From: Alphaproteobacteria bacterium
GTDB lineage: Bacteria; Pseudomonadota; Alphaproteobacteria; Micropepsales; Micropepsaceae
DNA: 64,000 nt
Assembly (NCBI GenBank): GCA_025350465.1
Contig: JANXXU010000002.1
Span: 146,176-210,175 of the forward strand
Direction: 5' to 3'
Shown here: piece after piece, positions 16,972-26,045 of the stretch
How positions within the stretch are numbered: the stretch's first letter is position 1
How the letters are laid out: the number at the start of each line of letters is the position of its first letter
The notes under the pieces: generated by a model
Told to the model about the DNA's origin: nothing
Databases searched by the model: none
Seen by the model: the letters and a program-made list of their open reading frames with translations, nothing else
Made by a program: the position numbers and the translations under genes

Positions 16972-19635
16972 TTACTTCAAACTTGCCTGCGCTGCCGCCA
17001 GCCTTGCGATCGGCACGCGGAAGGGTGAGCACGAGACGTAATCGAGGCCGGTCGCTTCGCAGAAGCGGATCGACGCGGGGTCGCCGCCGTGTTCACCGCA
17101 GATGCCGAGCTTCAAGTCGGGGCGCGTCTTGCGGCCGCGTTCCGTCGCGATCTGGATGAGCTCGCCCACCGCTTCCGTGTCGAGGCTGACGAAGGGGTCG
17201 TGTGCTATAAGGCCGCGGCTCAAATAATCTTGCCAGAACTTGACGCTGTCGTCGCGTGAGATGCCGAAGGTCGTTTGCGTGAGATCGTTGGTGCCGAAGG
17301 AGAAGAACTCGGCCGATTGCGCAATCTCACCTGCCCTCAGAGCCGCACGCGGCAGTTCGATCATCGTGCCGATAAGATAGACGAGCTTCACGCCCATTTC
17401 TTTCTCCACGGCTTTTGCCACCGCGTCGATGCGCGTCTTCAAGAACTCGAACTCGCCCTTCATGGCAACGAGCGGGATCATGACCTCGGGGATCACGGGC
17501 TTTGAGGATTCCTTTGCCACCATCGCCGCCGCTTCGAAGATCGCGCGCGCCTGCATCTCGTAGATTTCAGGATATGAGATGCCGATGCGGCAGCCGCGAT
17601 GACCGAGCATGGGGTTGAATTCGGCGAGGTCCTCGACGCGCTCCTTCAGCTTCGCCACAGGAAACCCCAACGCCTTCGCCTCTGCCGCCCACTCTTCCTC
17701 CTTCTCGAACTTGGGCAGGAATTCGTGCAGCGGCGGATCGAGCAGGCGGATCGTCACCGGCAAGCCCGCCATGATGCGGAAGAGCTCGACGAAATCGTTG
17801 CGCTGCATCGGCAGAAGTTTTGCAAGCGCCTGTTCGCGGCCGCTCTTGGTCTCGGCCAAGATCATCTGGCGCACCGCGGCGATGCGCTCCTCGTCAAAGA
17901 ACATGTGCTCGGTGCGGCAAAGGCCGATGCCTTCCGCGCCGAACTCGCGCGCGTGTTTGGCATCGGCCGGCGTCTCGGCGTTGGCGCGCACATTCATGCG
18001 GCGAAAGCCGTCGGCCCACGACATGAGCTTGGCGAACTCACCCGACAACTCAGGTTGGATTGTGGCGACACGACCCTTCATCACCTGCCCGGTAGAGCCG
18101 TCGATGGTGATCATCTCGCCCTTTTTCACCGTGATGCCGCCGGCCGTGAATTGCTGCTTGGCATAGTCGATGCGCAATCCGCCGGCGCCCGAGACGCATG
18201 GACGCCCCATGCCGCGCGCCACCACTGCGGCGTGACTCGTCATGCCGCCGCGCGCGGTGAGAATGCCGCGCGCCGCGTGCATGCCATGAATATCTTCAGG
18301 GCTCGTCTCGATGCGCACGAGAATAATCTCGTGTTTGTCGGCGGCGAGACGCTCTGCTTCGCTCGCGTCGAACACGACTTCACCCGACGCGGCGCCGGGC
18401 GAAGCCGGCAGCCCGGTGCCGAGAATTTGGCGATGCGCTTTCGGGTCAAGTGTGGGATGCAACAATTGATCGAGGGAAGATGGATCGATGCGCTTCACTG
18501 CCTCTTGGCGAGTGATGGTGCCGTCGCCCGCCATGTCGACCGCGATCTTGACCGCGGCCTTCGTCGTGCGCTTGCCGCTGCGGCATTGGAGCATCCAGAG
18601 GCGGCCGTTTTCGACCGTGAACTCGATATCCTGCATATCGCGGTAGTGGCTCTCGAGTTTTTTCACGTAGCCCATGAACTCCGTGAAGACCTGAGGCATG
18701 CGCTCCTCGAACGAGGCCTCGCGCTGGCCGGCGGCTTTGCGCTCGCGCGCGGTCAAGGGCTGCGGGGTGCGAGTGCCGGCGACCACGTCCTCGCCCTGTG
18801 CGTTGACGAGATATTCGCCATAGAGTGCAGACTCGCCCGTCGACGGGTTGCGCGTGAAGGCGACGCCGGTTGCGGAGTCCTCGCCCATATTGCCGAAGAC
18901 CATCGCTTGCACGTTGACGGCGGTGCCCCAGTCGTCGGGGATATCGTGCAGCCGACGATAGGTGACAGCGCGCGCGTTCTGCCATGAGCCGAAGACCGCG
19001 GCGATCGCACCCCACAGTTGAACATGCGGATCCTGTGGAAAGGGCTCGCCCCGCTCCTCCTCCACTTTCTCTTTGAAGCGCCCGACGATTTTCTTCCACC
19101 CGGCAGCGTCGATGTCGGTGTCGAGGCTGAGGTCGTTCTCCTCCTTGTGGTGTTCAAGGATCTCCTCGAAGTGATCGTGGGCGACACCGAGCACGACATC
19201 GCCGTACATCGAGATGAAGCGGCGATACGAGTCATAGGCAAAGCGCTCGTTGCCGGACTGGCGCGCCAGAGCTGCGACGGTCTCGTCGTTGAGGCCGAGA
19301 TTCAAGACCGTGTCCATCATCCCCGGCATCGAAGCGCGCGCGCCCGAGCGCACCGAGACGAGGAGCGGATTCTTCGCATCGCCGAAGGTGCGGTCGACCG
19401 CGGCGCCGATGTGGCGCAGGGCTACTTCGACTTGAGCCTTCAGGTCGTCGGGATATTTCTCGTTGCGGCTCGTGAAATGGGTGCAGACTTCCGTCGTAAT
19501 CGTAAAGCCTGGCGGGACCGGCAGCCCCAGATTCGCCATCTCGGCGAGGCCCGCACCCTTGCCGCCTAGCAGATCCTTAAGCTTGGCCGAGCCTTCAGCC
19601 TTGCCGGCGCCAAAGCTGTAAACCCATTTGTTCAT
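16972..19635 (-). CDS. ppdK: Pyruvate, phosphate dikinase
   Basis: Interconverts pyruvate + ATP + Pi with phosphoenolpyruvate + AMP + PPi in the cytoplasm, mainly for gluconeogenesis. 887 residues, the usual length. The N-terminal ATP-grasp domain starts with GAGKAEGSAKLKDLLGGKGA. The swivelling phosphohistidine is in GGMTSHAAVVARGMG near residue 468. The C-terminal TIM-barrel PEP/pyruvate domain carries the catalytic Cys in GICGEHGGDP near 845. The start is ATG 19635 (MNKWVYSFGAGKAEGSAKLK); upstream open frame is not conserved. In many alphaproteobacteria ppdK is near glyS; here glyS lies 13 kb away. It converges with the TPR-sulfotransferase gene (23 bp between stops). Confidence 0.97.
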   Translation of the reverse strand: MNKWVYSFGAGKAEGSAKLKDLLGGKGAGLAEMANLGLPVPPGFTITTEVCTHFTSRNEKYPDDLKAQVEVALRHIGAAVDRTFGDAKNPLLVSVRSGARASMPGMMDTVLNLGLNDETVAALARQSGNERFAYDSYRRFISMYGDVVLGVAHDHFEEILEHHKEENDLSLDTDIDAAGWKKIVGRFKEKVEEERGEPFPQDPHVQLWGAIAAVFGSWQNARAVTYRRLHDIPDDWGTAVNVQAMVFGNMGEDSATGVAFTRNPSTGESALYGEYLVNAQGEDVVAGTRTPQPLTARERKAAGQREASFEERMPQVFTEFMGYVKKLESHYRDMQDIEFTVENGRLWMLQCRSGKRTTKAAVKIAVDMAGDGTITRQEAVKRIDPSSLDQLLHPTLDPKAHRQILGTGLPASPGAASGEVVFDASEAERLAADKHEIILVRIETSPEDIHGMHAARGILTARGGMTSHAAVVARGMGRPCVSGAGGLRIDYAKQQFTAGGITVKKGEMITIDGSTGQVMKGRVATIQPELSGEFAKLMSWADGFRRMNVRANAETPADAKHAREFGAEGIGLCRTEHMFFDEERIAAVRQMILAETKSGREQALAKLLPMQRNDFVELFRIMAGLPVTIRLLDPPLHEFLPKFEKEEEWAAEAKALGFPVAKLKERVEDLAEFNPMLGHRGCRIGISYPEIYEMQARAIFEAAAMVAKESSKPVIPEVMIPLVAMKGEFEFLKTRIDAVAKAVEKEMGVKLVYLIGTMIELPRAALRAGEIAQSAEFFSFGTNDLTQTTFGISRDDSVKFWQDYLSRGLIAHDPFVSLDTEAVGELIQIATERGRKTRPDLKLGICGEHGGDPASIRFCEATGLDYVSCSPFRVPIARLAAAQASLK

Positions 19636-19882
19636 TGATGTTTTCCGTGCGAAGCGGTGCTGTTTTCGTAACGCGCGAGGCAGTCGCGTGGTTCTCACAT
19701 GCGCTGTTCGCAAGTGCAAGATGACCTAACGTTGCGAACCAGCAGGGGTTATTTTGAAGCCCCACCGTCATCGAGCAAAGGGTCAGCGGCGTGGTCGAAT
19801 CAACGACGACGGCGTGCCGCGTTCAACATCGTCCTTTGGAAATACCGCCATCAGATAACGATCAGGGCTCGTGCGGCCCGCC

Positions 19883-20497
19883 TCACGGCTTACGTGCGAG
19901 GGCGAGGGCGACCGCTGCGGTGATGAGTACGCCGCCGGTGACGCGGTTGGTCCAGCGCCCGGCGCGCGCGAGATACGCGCGCGCGCGACCGGCGGCAAGC
20001 GCCCAAGTCAAATCGACACTCCCAGCCACGATCAGGAAGGTAAGGGAGAGGAGCGCGAGCTGCGCCAAGGCATTGCCCTTCGCATCGACAAATTGCGGCA
20101 GGAAGGCGCCGAAGAAAAGCAGCGTCTTGGGGTTGGTCAGCGAGACGAGCACGCCCTTGAGGTAGATCGCCCGCGCGGATTTAAGTCCAATCTTTGTTGC
20201 GCCCAGATTCGTAGGAGGCGCGCGCAATGCTTCGACGCCCAGATAGACAAGGTAGGCGACGCCGAACCAGCGCAGCACTTCGAACCACTGGCTCATGACG
20301 GCGAGCACGCCAGCCAGACCCAACGTCACGACGAGTAATTGCGGCACCATTGCGCTCGTCGTGCCGGCGACAGTCAACAAACCGACCCGCGAGCCGTAGG
20401 CAACGCTGTTCGAAACGATGACCGCAACATTCGGTCCCGGCATCAGTGCAAGGATGAGCGAGGCGGCCACGAAGGCCAGGTAGAGATCGAGCGACAT
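19883..20497 (-). CDS. LysE/RhtB-family amino acid exporter
   Basis: 204 residues with six hydrophobic segments. The N-terminal signature LILALMPGPNVAVIVSNSVA and the loop LVSLTNPKTLLFFGAFLPQF are diagnostic of LysE/RhtB efflux proteins. It exports an amino acid or derivative across the inner membrane by proton exchange; the substrate is not predictable. A GNAT gene lies 66 bp upstream on the same strand and could be co-transcribed. Start ATG 20497. Confidence 0.92.
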   Translation of the reverse strand: MSLDLYLAFVAASLILALMPGPNVAVIVSNSVAYGSRVGLLTVAGTTSAMVPQLLVVTLGLAGVLAVMSQWFEVLRWFGVAYLVYLGVEALRAPPTNLGATKIGLKSARAIYLKGVLVSLTNPKTLLFFGAFLPQFVDAKGNALAQLALLSLTFLIVAGSVDLTWALAAGRARAYLARAGRWTNRVTGGVLITAAVALALARKP

Positions 20498-20563
20498 GAG
20501 GGCAACCGTAGCGCAACTCCGCCCGCCGCGTCACGAGCCCTGCCCCCTTTTGCCTCGATCGGG

Positions 20564-21085
20564 CTAAGCCACAACAGGAGCCGTGGACGTAAAGCGAAAG
20601 ATCGGGCCGTTCCAGCGCGTGCCTTGGTGGTCCTGCTGACTGAAGGCGGCCACGCCGGGAAGGGTCGCGATGGTGGTACGCCAGAACGAGATGGCGGCGA
20701 CGTTGCGGCGCGCGACCGCAGCTTCCCAACTGCCGCGATGGCGCGCGAAAATATCTTGCGCGGCGCGGCGCCCCGTGCCGCGGCCTCGATGTTTTCGCAC
20801 GACGAAAAACTCCGCCATGTTGAAATCGGCTTTGGCGGCGGAATGCGTCTCCTTGTTGACCAGCGCAAAACCAGCGAGGTGCGTACCGGCGCGGATCAGA
20901 TACGGCAAGTGATCGCCGTCCTGCCAATAGGCCGCCAACGCAATCGGCTCGAAGCGTCCCGCATCTGACAACTCGCCGCGCGGCGTTCCCGACCAGAACT
21001 CTGAAAAATCATGAGCGTAAAGCTGGAACAGGTTTTCGATCGCCAGTTGCTCGTCAAGCCGGGCCGGTACGACGTTCACGTCCAT
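20564..21085 (-). CDS. GNAT-family N-acetyltransferase
   Basis: 173 residues from ATG 21085 (the preceding TTG is less likely). The acetyl-CoA-binding segment is FFVVRKHRGRGTGRRAAQDI, the R-G-x-G loop typical of GNATs, followed by AVARRNVAAISFWR. The substrate is unknown. N-terminal residues (DEQLAIENLFQLYAHDFSEF) match a GNAT subgroup of similar length. It is upstream of and on the same strand as the LysE-type exporter; acetylation and export of a common amino-acid-like compound is possible but only inferred. Confidence 0.87.
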   Translation of the reverse strand: MDVNVVPARLDEQLAIENLFQLYAHDFSEFWSGTPRGELSDAGRFEPIALAAYWQDGDHLPYLIRAGTHLAGFALVNKETHSAAKADFNMAEFFVVRKHRGRGTGRRAAQDIFARHRGSWEAAVARRNVAAISFWRTTIATLPGVAAFSQQDHQGTRWNGPIFRFTSTAPVVA

Positions 21086-21313
21086 CAAACGAAAATCCTT
21101 TCTTCCGCTTTGCGGATCGCCTCGTTGTCGAGGTTGGGACCGGTTAGCCTCACGACGCGCCTACCTAGCACGCCTGCCAAGCCCATGCGCCGCTCATAAC
21201 CGTGACGGTTGGTACACGCCACTCGAGTTCACCTTCTGACTGTTGCTTTTGGCGGATCCGTTGAAGTCAGCGGCCAGCACGACTTTGCATGCCGCTTTCT
21301 GCAGATGCTTCGT

Positions 21314-22489
21314 TCAAGGCGGCGCCTTCCAGGTCAGAGCATTGGAGGCAGCGAAATTCCAGACCGCGCCAACGCAGGCCCCGGCAATGCCCGACAACAG
21401 CCAGGTCGCGCCACCGGTGAAGATCGCATTGGCGACACCTACATTGGCGATGAAGCCAAGACCGCAGATGCCATAGAAGATCAGCAAACCTCTCAAGAGG
21501 CGCACGCCCTTGAGCTTGCGGTCGCGGTAGGTAACGGAATTGTTGATCAGAAAATTCGTTGTCATGGCGATTGCCGCGGCGGCGCCCTGGGCGAGCGCGA
21601 ATTGCGCGCCCAGCGTCAAATGCAAGAGGCCCAACGCCGTCAAATGAACCGCAAGGCCAAACGTGCCGACAAGAGAGAACAGTAAGAAGCGGACCGGCAC
21701 GAAGCGCCCGGCCGTCTTGTCGAGCAGGAGCATTAGAAAGTCGAGTTTGACGCCGGCGTCGAGCTTGCTCTCACCCGCGTGGCGCGCGCGAAATTGGAGC
21801 GGCACTTCGGCAACCTTCAACGGCGTCTCGGCCGAAGCCAAGATGTCCGCCAGAAGTTTGAAGCCCTGCGCCGACAGGCGCGGCGCCAGTGCATCGAACG
21901 CCTCACGACGCATCATAAAGAAGCCGCTCATGAGGTCCGAACCGGGAATGCCGAGCAAGCGGTTGGCGAGTAGACCGCCCCATTTCGATAGATACGCGCG
22001 TTCTTGGTCGGCGAGGCCGGCCGAAGAGCCGCCGGCGATATAGCGGCTGGCAACGACCATGTCGTTCCTGCCCGACGTCAGGCTCTCCAACATCTGCGGC
22101 AGCAGGTTTTCATCGTGCTGCAGATCGCCGTCCATCAACGCTACAAAAGGCGCCGACGATGCGAGAAAACCCTCAACGCCGGCCGAGGCAAGTCCGCGCC
22201 TGCCGATGCGTCGAATGCAGCGCACGTGTGGATCGCGCGCCGCCAGGTTTTTGGCCTCTTGCGCCGTACCGTCTCTTGAATTGTCGTCGACGAAGATCAC
22301 TTCCCACGCAATGCCGCCCAAAGCGAGATGCAAGGCGTCGACCAACGGAGCGATATTGGCCCGCTCGTTTAACGTCGGAACGACGATCGAAAGCATCGGC
22401 CCGGCGGCGGCCGTTTGTAAATCGACGGGAGCGCCGTCGGGCCGCGACCGTAGGGATTTTTGCGCTGGCGTGCTTGTCGCCAAAGCCAT
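21314..22489 (-). CDS. Family 2 glycosyltransferase (polyprenyl-phosphate type) fused to a GtrA membrane domain
   Basis: About 391 residues. The N-terminal domain resembles dolichol-phosphate mannosyltransferase/ArnC: LSIVVPTLNERANIAPLVDA, FVDDNSRDGTA, and the catalytic ALMDGDLQHDENLLPQML. The C-terminal 120 residues are a four-helix GtrA domain (FLLFSLVGTFGLAVHLTALG, FLINNSVTYRDRKL), thought to flip lipid-linked sugars. It should make a polyprenyl-phosphate sugar donor for a periplasmic transferase. ATG 22489 follows a GAGG-like site; a GTG at 22522 would add 11 residues. An ArnT/PMT-like transferase is encoded nearby on the opposite strand, consistent with donor and user. Confidence 0.92.
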   Translation of the reverse strand: MALATSTPAQKSLRSRPDGAPVDLQTAAAGPMLSIVVPTLNERANIAPLVDALHLALGGIAWEVIFVDDNSRDGTAQEAKNLAARDPHVRCIRRIGRRGLASAGVEGFLASSAPFVALMDGDLQHDENLLPQMLESLTSGRNDMVVASRYIAGGSSAGLADQERAYLSKWGGLLANRLLGIPGSDLMSGFFMMRREAFDALAPRLSAQGFKLLADILASAETPLKVAEVPLQFRARHAGESKLDAGVKLDFLMLLLDKTAGRFVPVRFLLFSLVGTFGLAVHLTALGLLHLTLGAQFALAQGAAAAIAMTTNFLINNSVTYRDRKLKGVRLLRGLLIFYGICGLGFIANVGVANAIFTGGATWLLSGIAGACVGAVWNFAASNALTWKAPP

Positions 22490-22712
22490 ACTCGCCTCGC
22501 TTCGCTCGATTCCGCCGAGCACGAACTGTTAGTGAAATCCCCGAGTCAAATAGCAAACGTGCGACGGGGCCCTCCGTCCAAAGAACTTACCGTTTCGTAT
22601 GGCGGTCTTGCAACGCTGTTGCGTCATAACCGGCCTGAGCGTTGGGCCGTTTACGATCAGCACGACAGAAAAGTCGCAATCGAGTCGCCGCGAAGGGAAC
22701 AAAGGCGGGTCT

Positions 22713-23351
22713 CTATTCCCGCCGCTGAAATATCAGCTCGCCGATTCGCTTCAGGCGGGTCGAATAGGCATGGCGCCGCTGTTCGCGGCGTACGACGCCG
22801 GCACTTGTCACCCAATTGAATTGAACTGCGCGCCGCGGACCCTCGAAGGGCTTATGACCATGCCAGGATCTATCACTGCGTTTGAAGATGAGCATTGTCC
22901 CCATTTCGGGCGGAATCTCGACGGTATAGTTCTCGATATCGTCCCCGCCGCGCAGGAGTCTCAACCTTCCACCGCCTGGCCCCCATTCCTCATTCAAATA
23001 AAGCAAAACCGTTATCACCTTCGTCTTGCTATCGGTGTGAACTTTGCCGTCGCGCTCGCGTAGATAACCGCGCACCGTGTACATCGTCGGCAGCGCACTT
23101 AAATCGAGGTCGAACTTTGTTTCGACGAATAGTCGGAACGCCTCCGAATTCAGTTCATCGATCAATCCCTTAAAGTGCCCGCGAATATCGAGCTCCGACG
23201 GCGGATGAGATCCTGGCCCAGGCACGCGCGGAAAGTCCCGATTGATCTTCGCCAGGTTCTCCGCGGAGATGAAGCTCTTAACAACCGCGAATTCGAAAGG
23301 TTCGATCTCAAGCGGCGTAAGAGCCAACGCTTTGTAGTCAAAATATCCCAT
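22713..23351 (-). CDS. 2-oxoglutarate/Fe(II)-dependent oxygenase
   Basis: 212 residues. The iron site is visible as the HTD triad (GKVHTDSKTKVITVLLYLNE) and the distal His in SWHGHKPF, followed by GPRRAVQFNW, in which the Arg should bind 2-oxoglutarate. The central strand order (TVLLYLNEEWGPGGGRLRLL) fits the prolyl-4-hydroxylase-like PF13640 group. The substrate is unknown. Such oxygenases occur in exopolysaccharide and lipopolysaccharide loci, which fits the flanking glycosyltransferases. The ribosome binding site is poor; the stop of a tiny upstream frame lies only 3 bases before this ATG, so coupling is possible. Confidence 0.88.
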   Translation of the reverse strand: MGYFDYKALALTPLEIEPFEFAVVKSFISAENLAKINRDFPRVPGPGSHPPSELDIRGHFKGLIDELNSEAFRLFVETKFDLDLSALPTMYTVRGYLRERDGKVHTDSKTKVITVLLYLNEEWGPGGGRLRLLRGGDDIENYTVEIPPEMGTMLIFKRSDRSWHGHKPFEGPRRAVQFNWVTSAGVVRREQRRHAYSTRLKRIGELIFQRRE

Positions 23352-23354
23352 CGA

Positions 23355-23456
23355 TCACGCCGGCTCGAGCCGCCAAAGATTTTTGTCCGACGCGGCCAGT
23401 GCCGCGACCAGCTCGCCGTCCGCGCCGCACTTTTTGCGACGACAAACGGCGGCCAT
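23355..23456 (-). CDS. Possible tiny Cys/Lys-rich protein upstream of the oxygenase
   Basis: 33 residues from ATG 23456 (MAAVCRRKKCGADGELVAAL, ending NLWRLEPA); the frame is open back to 23567. The CRRKKC motif followed by a short helix resembles small Cys-containing peptides common in alphaproteobacteria, and the TGA lies three bases before the oxygenase ATG. I cannot name a family. It may be a leader peptide that couples translation, or chance. Confidence 0.35.
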   Translation of the reverse strand: MAAVCRRKKCGADGELVAALAASDKNLWRLEPA

Positions 23457-23868
23457 TGCGATGAACGTTATTCTTCGCGCGCGCCAATGGCATCTTACAG
23501 ATCGGTGAAGAGTCTTTGAGCCATTGCCTGTCGCTTGGCTTACCAAACTGTAAGAGCGCTCGGTCAAGGTGAAGATGTTGAAGTATGTCGCCTTCTGCTT
23601 GCGAGCAGGTGCTCAGCGAATGCAAGCGCGACGCAGCGAAAGTAGTGATCCCTAGCCCAACGATCGTGCTCGTAGGGTTACAGTATCGTATAGACTAAGA
23701 AACTTCCGAGCGCTGTGCGTGCGTTAGGAGTCATCTCGAACAAAAAGCTGCTAACGGCCATTCAGGAACGCCTGCTATGAACCGAGGAACGTCGTGACAA
23801 GCGAGATCGATATCGCGCCTTGACGTACGAATATCTGGCCACGCCTGACGCATGTCGATTCAAATGCG
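23457..23868. other. Intergenic stretch upstream of oxygenase and PMT-like genes
   Basis: About 410 bases between divergent genes, with visibly lower GC than the neighbours around 23640-23800. It should hold the promoters of both flanking transcripts. I see no RNA gene, strong palindrome or convincing reading frame apart from the tiny frame described separately. Confidence 0.5.
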
Positions 23869-25506
23869 ATGAACTCGCGGATCAAATCAGCAGAGCGAGG
23901 CATCTTGGCCAACCCGCGTAGGTTTGCGCCCGTTGCGGCCGGCCTCCATTTCCTGCGGCACAGCCTCGTGCTCTTGTCTGTCTCGCGCGACGGGCTCGGT
24001 CGCTCACCGACCGCCGTCACGGTCGCGTTGATCATTGCTTTTTTTGTGTTGCGCTTGGCGCTCTCTCTCACCATCGGATTGGGGGTCGACGAGTCCTACT
24101 CTCTTGCCAATGCGCACGATCTGTCGCTGTCGTATTTCGACCACCCTCCGCTGCATCTCTGGATCGCGCACATTTCGGAAGCGCTCTTTGGTCACGGGCG
24201 TCTTGCGCGCCTTCCTTTCGTCGCCCTTTTCGCCGGCACAACTTGGATGATGTTCCGGTTTGCAGACCGCTTGTTCGGTCCGGCGGCCGGCGCTTGGGCC
24301 GCCTTGACGCTCAATCTTGGGGGCTTCTTCACGTTTGCGGCAGGCGAATGGATTTTGCCCGACGGGCCACTGATGTTTTGTTTGTCGGGCGCTGCGTACA
24401 GTATGGCCGTACTTCTCAAACCTGATCCAAGCCGCCCGACGAACGCGTGGTCCGATTGGTTGAAACTCGGCTTGTGGCTTGGCGCCGCAGGACTTGCAAA
24501 ATATCAAGCGGCCGGGTTCGTCGTGGGTCTCGGACTTTTCTTCGCGACAGTACCTAACCGCTGGAAGTTATTGCGCCACCCAGCCGCCTATGTGGCCTTT
24601 TTCTTAGCCTTGATCATCATCACCCCGGTTTTCATTTGGAACGCCGAATACGGCTGGGTGTCGTTCTTGTTTCAAGCGCAGCGCAGCGCGCAAGGTCACA
24701 TCTGGAAACCCCTTCATGTTGCGAGCATGGTCAGCGGGCAGATCTTGTACCTCTTGCCGTGGATATTCGTGCCGCTGACCTGGGCGGCGATCAACGCCCT
24801 GCGGAGCGGACGGGCGAAAGAATCGCGCTGGCTCTGCCTTTGTTTGGGGCTGCCGTCGATTGTCCTGGTTACGTTCGCGCCGCTGTTCGGTCCGGCCGGC
24901 CTACCGCATTGGGGTATGGCTGGCTGGCTGATGATGTTTCCGCTGCTGGGCGAGATGCTGGCGCGCAAGGCGGTCGATCACGCCTGGCCGCTGCGTTGGG
25001 CTCAAGTGTCCGCAGCCCTCCTCGTTGCTGCTTGCGCGCTTCTGGTCACCCATGCGGCGACGGGCTGGTTGAAGAGCCTTGCGCCCGCTCTGTTCGTCAA
25101 AGGGGACCCCAGTGTCGAGAGCCTTGATTGGGATGATCTGCGCACAGCGTTTCAAAAAAATGGTCTGCTGAAGGCGGCATCGTTCGTCGTTGCGGTGCGC
25201 TGGAACGAGGCTGGTAAGGTCGAACTCGCGCTCGATCACACGCTACCGGTGCTGGTGTTCACGCAGGATCCGCGAAACTTTGCATTTCGTAACGATCCAG
25301 CCGCCTTTGTCGGTCGCGACGCGGTCATCGTCGGAAAGGCAACGACCGTGCAAGAAAACATTGACCTACTGAAACCGTATTTCGCCGATCTGATACCGAT
25401 CGAGCCGGTGACGATCGAACGGCACGGGCGACCGGAGATCGAATTGCACCTTCTTTACGCACGGCATCTGTTGAAACCTTATCCGCTTCCTTACCCAATA
25501 CGCTGA
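23869..25506 (+). CDS. ArnT/PMT-like membrane glycosyltransferase (GT39/GT83 type)
   Basis: 545 residues with 10-12 hydrophobic segments. The first periplasmic loop has the acidic motif GLGVDESYSLANAHD and then YFDHPPLHLWIAHISEALFG, the pattern of PMT_2 transferases such as ArnT. These use a polyprenyl-phosphate sugar at the periplasmic face. The C-terminal soluble part (about residues 440-545) reads SFVVAVRWNEAGKVELALDH and ends in HLLKPYPLPYPIR. The acceptor is probably lipid A or another surface glycan. The GT2-GtrA gene at 21.3-22.5 kb is a plausible donor maker. The start is ATG 23869; a later in-frame start cannot be excluded. Confidence 0.88.
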   Translation: MNSRIKSAERGILANPRRFAPVAAGLHFLRHSLVLLSVSRDGLGRSPTAVTVALIIAFFVLRLALSLTIGLGVDESYSLANAHDLSLSYFDHPPLHLWIAHISEALFGHGRLARLPFVALFAGTTWMMFRFADRLFGPAAGAWAALTLNLGGFFTFAAGEWILPDGPLMFCLSGAAYSMAVLLKPDPSRPTNAWSDWLKLGLWLGAAGLAKYQAAGFVVGLGLFFATVPNRWKLLRHPAAYVAFFLALIIITPVFIWNAEYGWVSFLFQAQRSAQGHIWKPLHVASMVSGQILYLLPWIFVPLTWAAINALRSGRAKESRWLCLCLGLPSIVLVTFAPLFGPAGLPHWGMAGWLMMFPLLGEMLARKAVDHAWPLRWAQVSAALLVAACALLVTHAATGWLKSLAPALFVKGDPSVESLDWDDLRTAFQKNGLLKAASFVVAVRWNEAGKVELALDHTLPVLVFTQDPRNFAFRNDPAAFVGRDAVIVGKATTVQENIDLLKPYFADLIPIEPVTIERHGRPEIELHLLYARHLLKPYPLPYPIR

Positions 25507-25667
25507 GGTCGTCGTGGAAGCACTGGACTTGTGGTCGCGTTATCCGGTGTCGCCACCTCTTTGTTACTGTGGCCATACCGAATGTTCAAAGGTTCGCCAC
25601 AGAACCTTGAGACTGGCATTTATTGGTCCCACCTAGCGCTTTGCACAGGATGTTTCCTCCCTTGAGA

Positions 25668-25681
25668 TTTGTGGCCACAAA
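25668..25681. promoter_or_regulatory. 14-bp perfect palindrome upstream of the PepSY gene
   Basis: TTTGTGGCCACAAA is perfectly symmetrical and lies 46 bases before the PepSY start. It is a candidate operator; the binding protein is unknown. Confidence 0.4.
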
Positions 25682-25727
25682 CCCATCTGATGGCATGGGT
25701 CGGCTGGCCAACTTCAAGGAGCATTCT

Positions 25728-26045
25728 ATGACCATAAGATCTGCGATCGGCGTCGCCGCTCTGTTTGGCGCGATTGTGTCAATCGGCGCCGGCGGTCAGG
25801 CTATGGCCTACCAAGGCCAGATATTGGCGAGCCACGCCAAGCTCACGATTGAGCAAGCCCGAGCGATCGCACTGAAGGCACATCCAGGAAAGATCACCGA
25901 CGAAGAGCTTGAGCGGGAAAACGGCGGCAGCGGCTATCGCTATTCGTTCGACATCCGCGACGGCTCGAAGACATTTGAAGTCGGCGTCGACGCGCAAACG
26001 GGCAAGGTCTTGGAAAATGCGGCGGAAGGCCCCAATCCCGACTAA
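25728..26045 (+). CDS. Exported PepSY-domain protein
   Basis: 105 residues from ATG 25728, which follows AAGGAG at 25716-25721. Residues 1-27 are a signal peptide (GVAALFGAIVSIGAGGQAMA). The rest is one PepSY domain: LTIEQARAIALKAHPGKITD, then YRYSFDIRDGSKTFEVGVDA and QTGKVLENAAEG. PepSY domains are periplasmic, and small ones are often encoded beside OmpR-type two-component genes, as here (1.5 kb from the response regulator). The gene converges with lptB and the two stop codons overlap. Confidence 0.88.
   Translation: MTIRSAIGVAALFGAIVSIGAGGQAMAYQGQILASHAKLTIEQARAIALKAHPGKITDEELERENGGSGYRYSFDIRDGSKTFEVGVDAQTGKVLENAAEGPNPD

Noticed and set aside
17599..18987. Long open frame on the plus strand opposite ppdK
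   Set aside because: A shadow of the GC-rich ppdK frame; His/Arg-rich, no domain features, and ppdK is certain.
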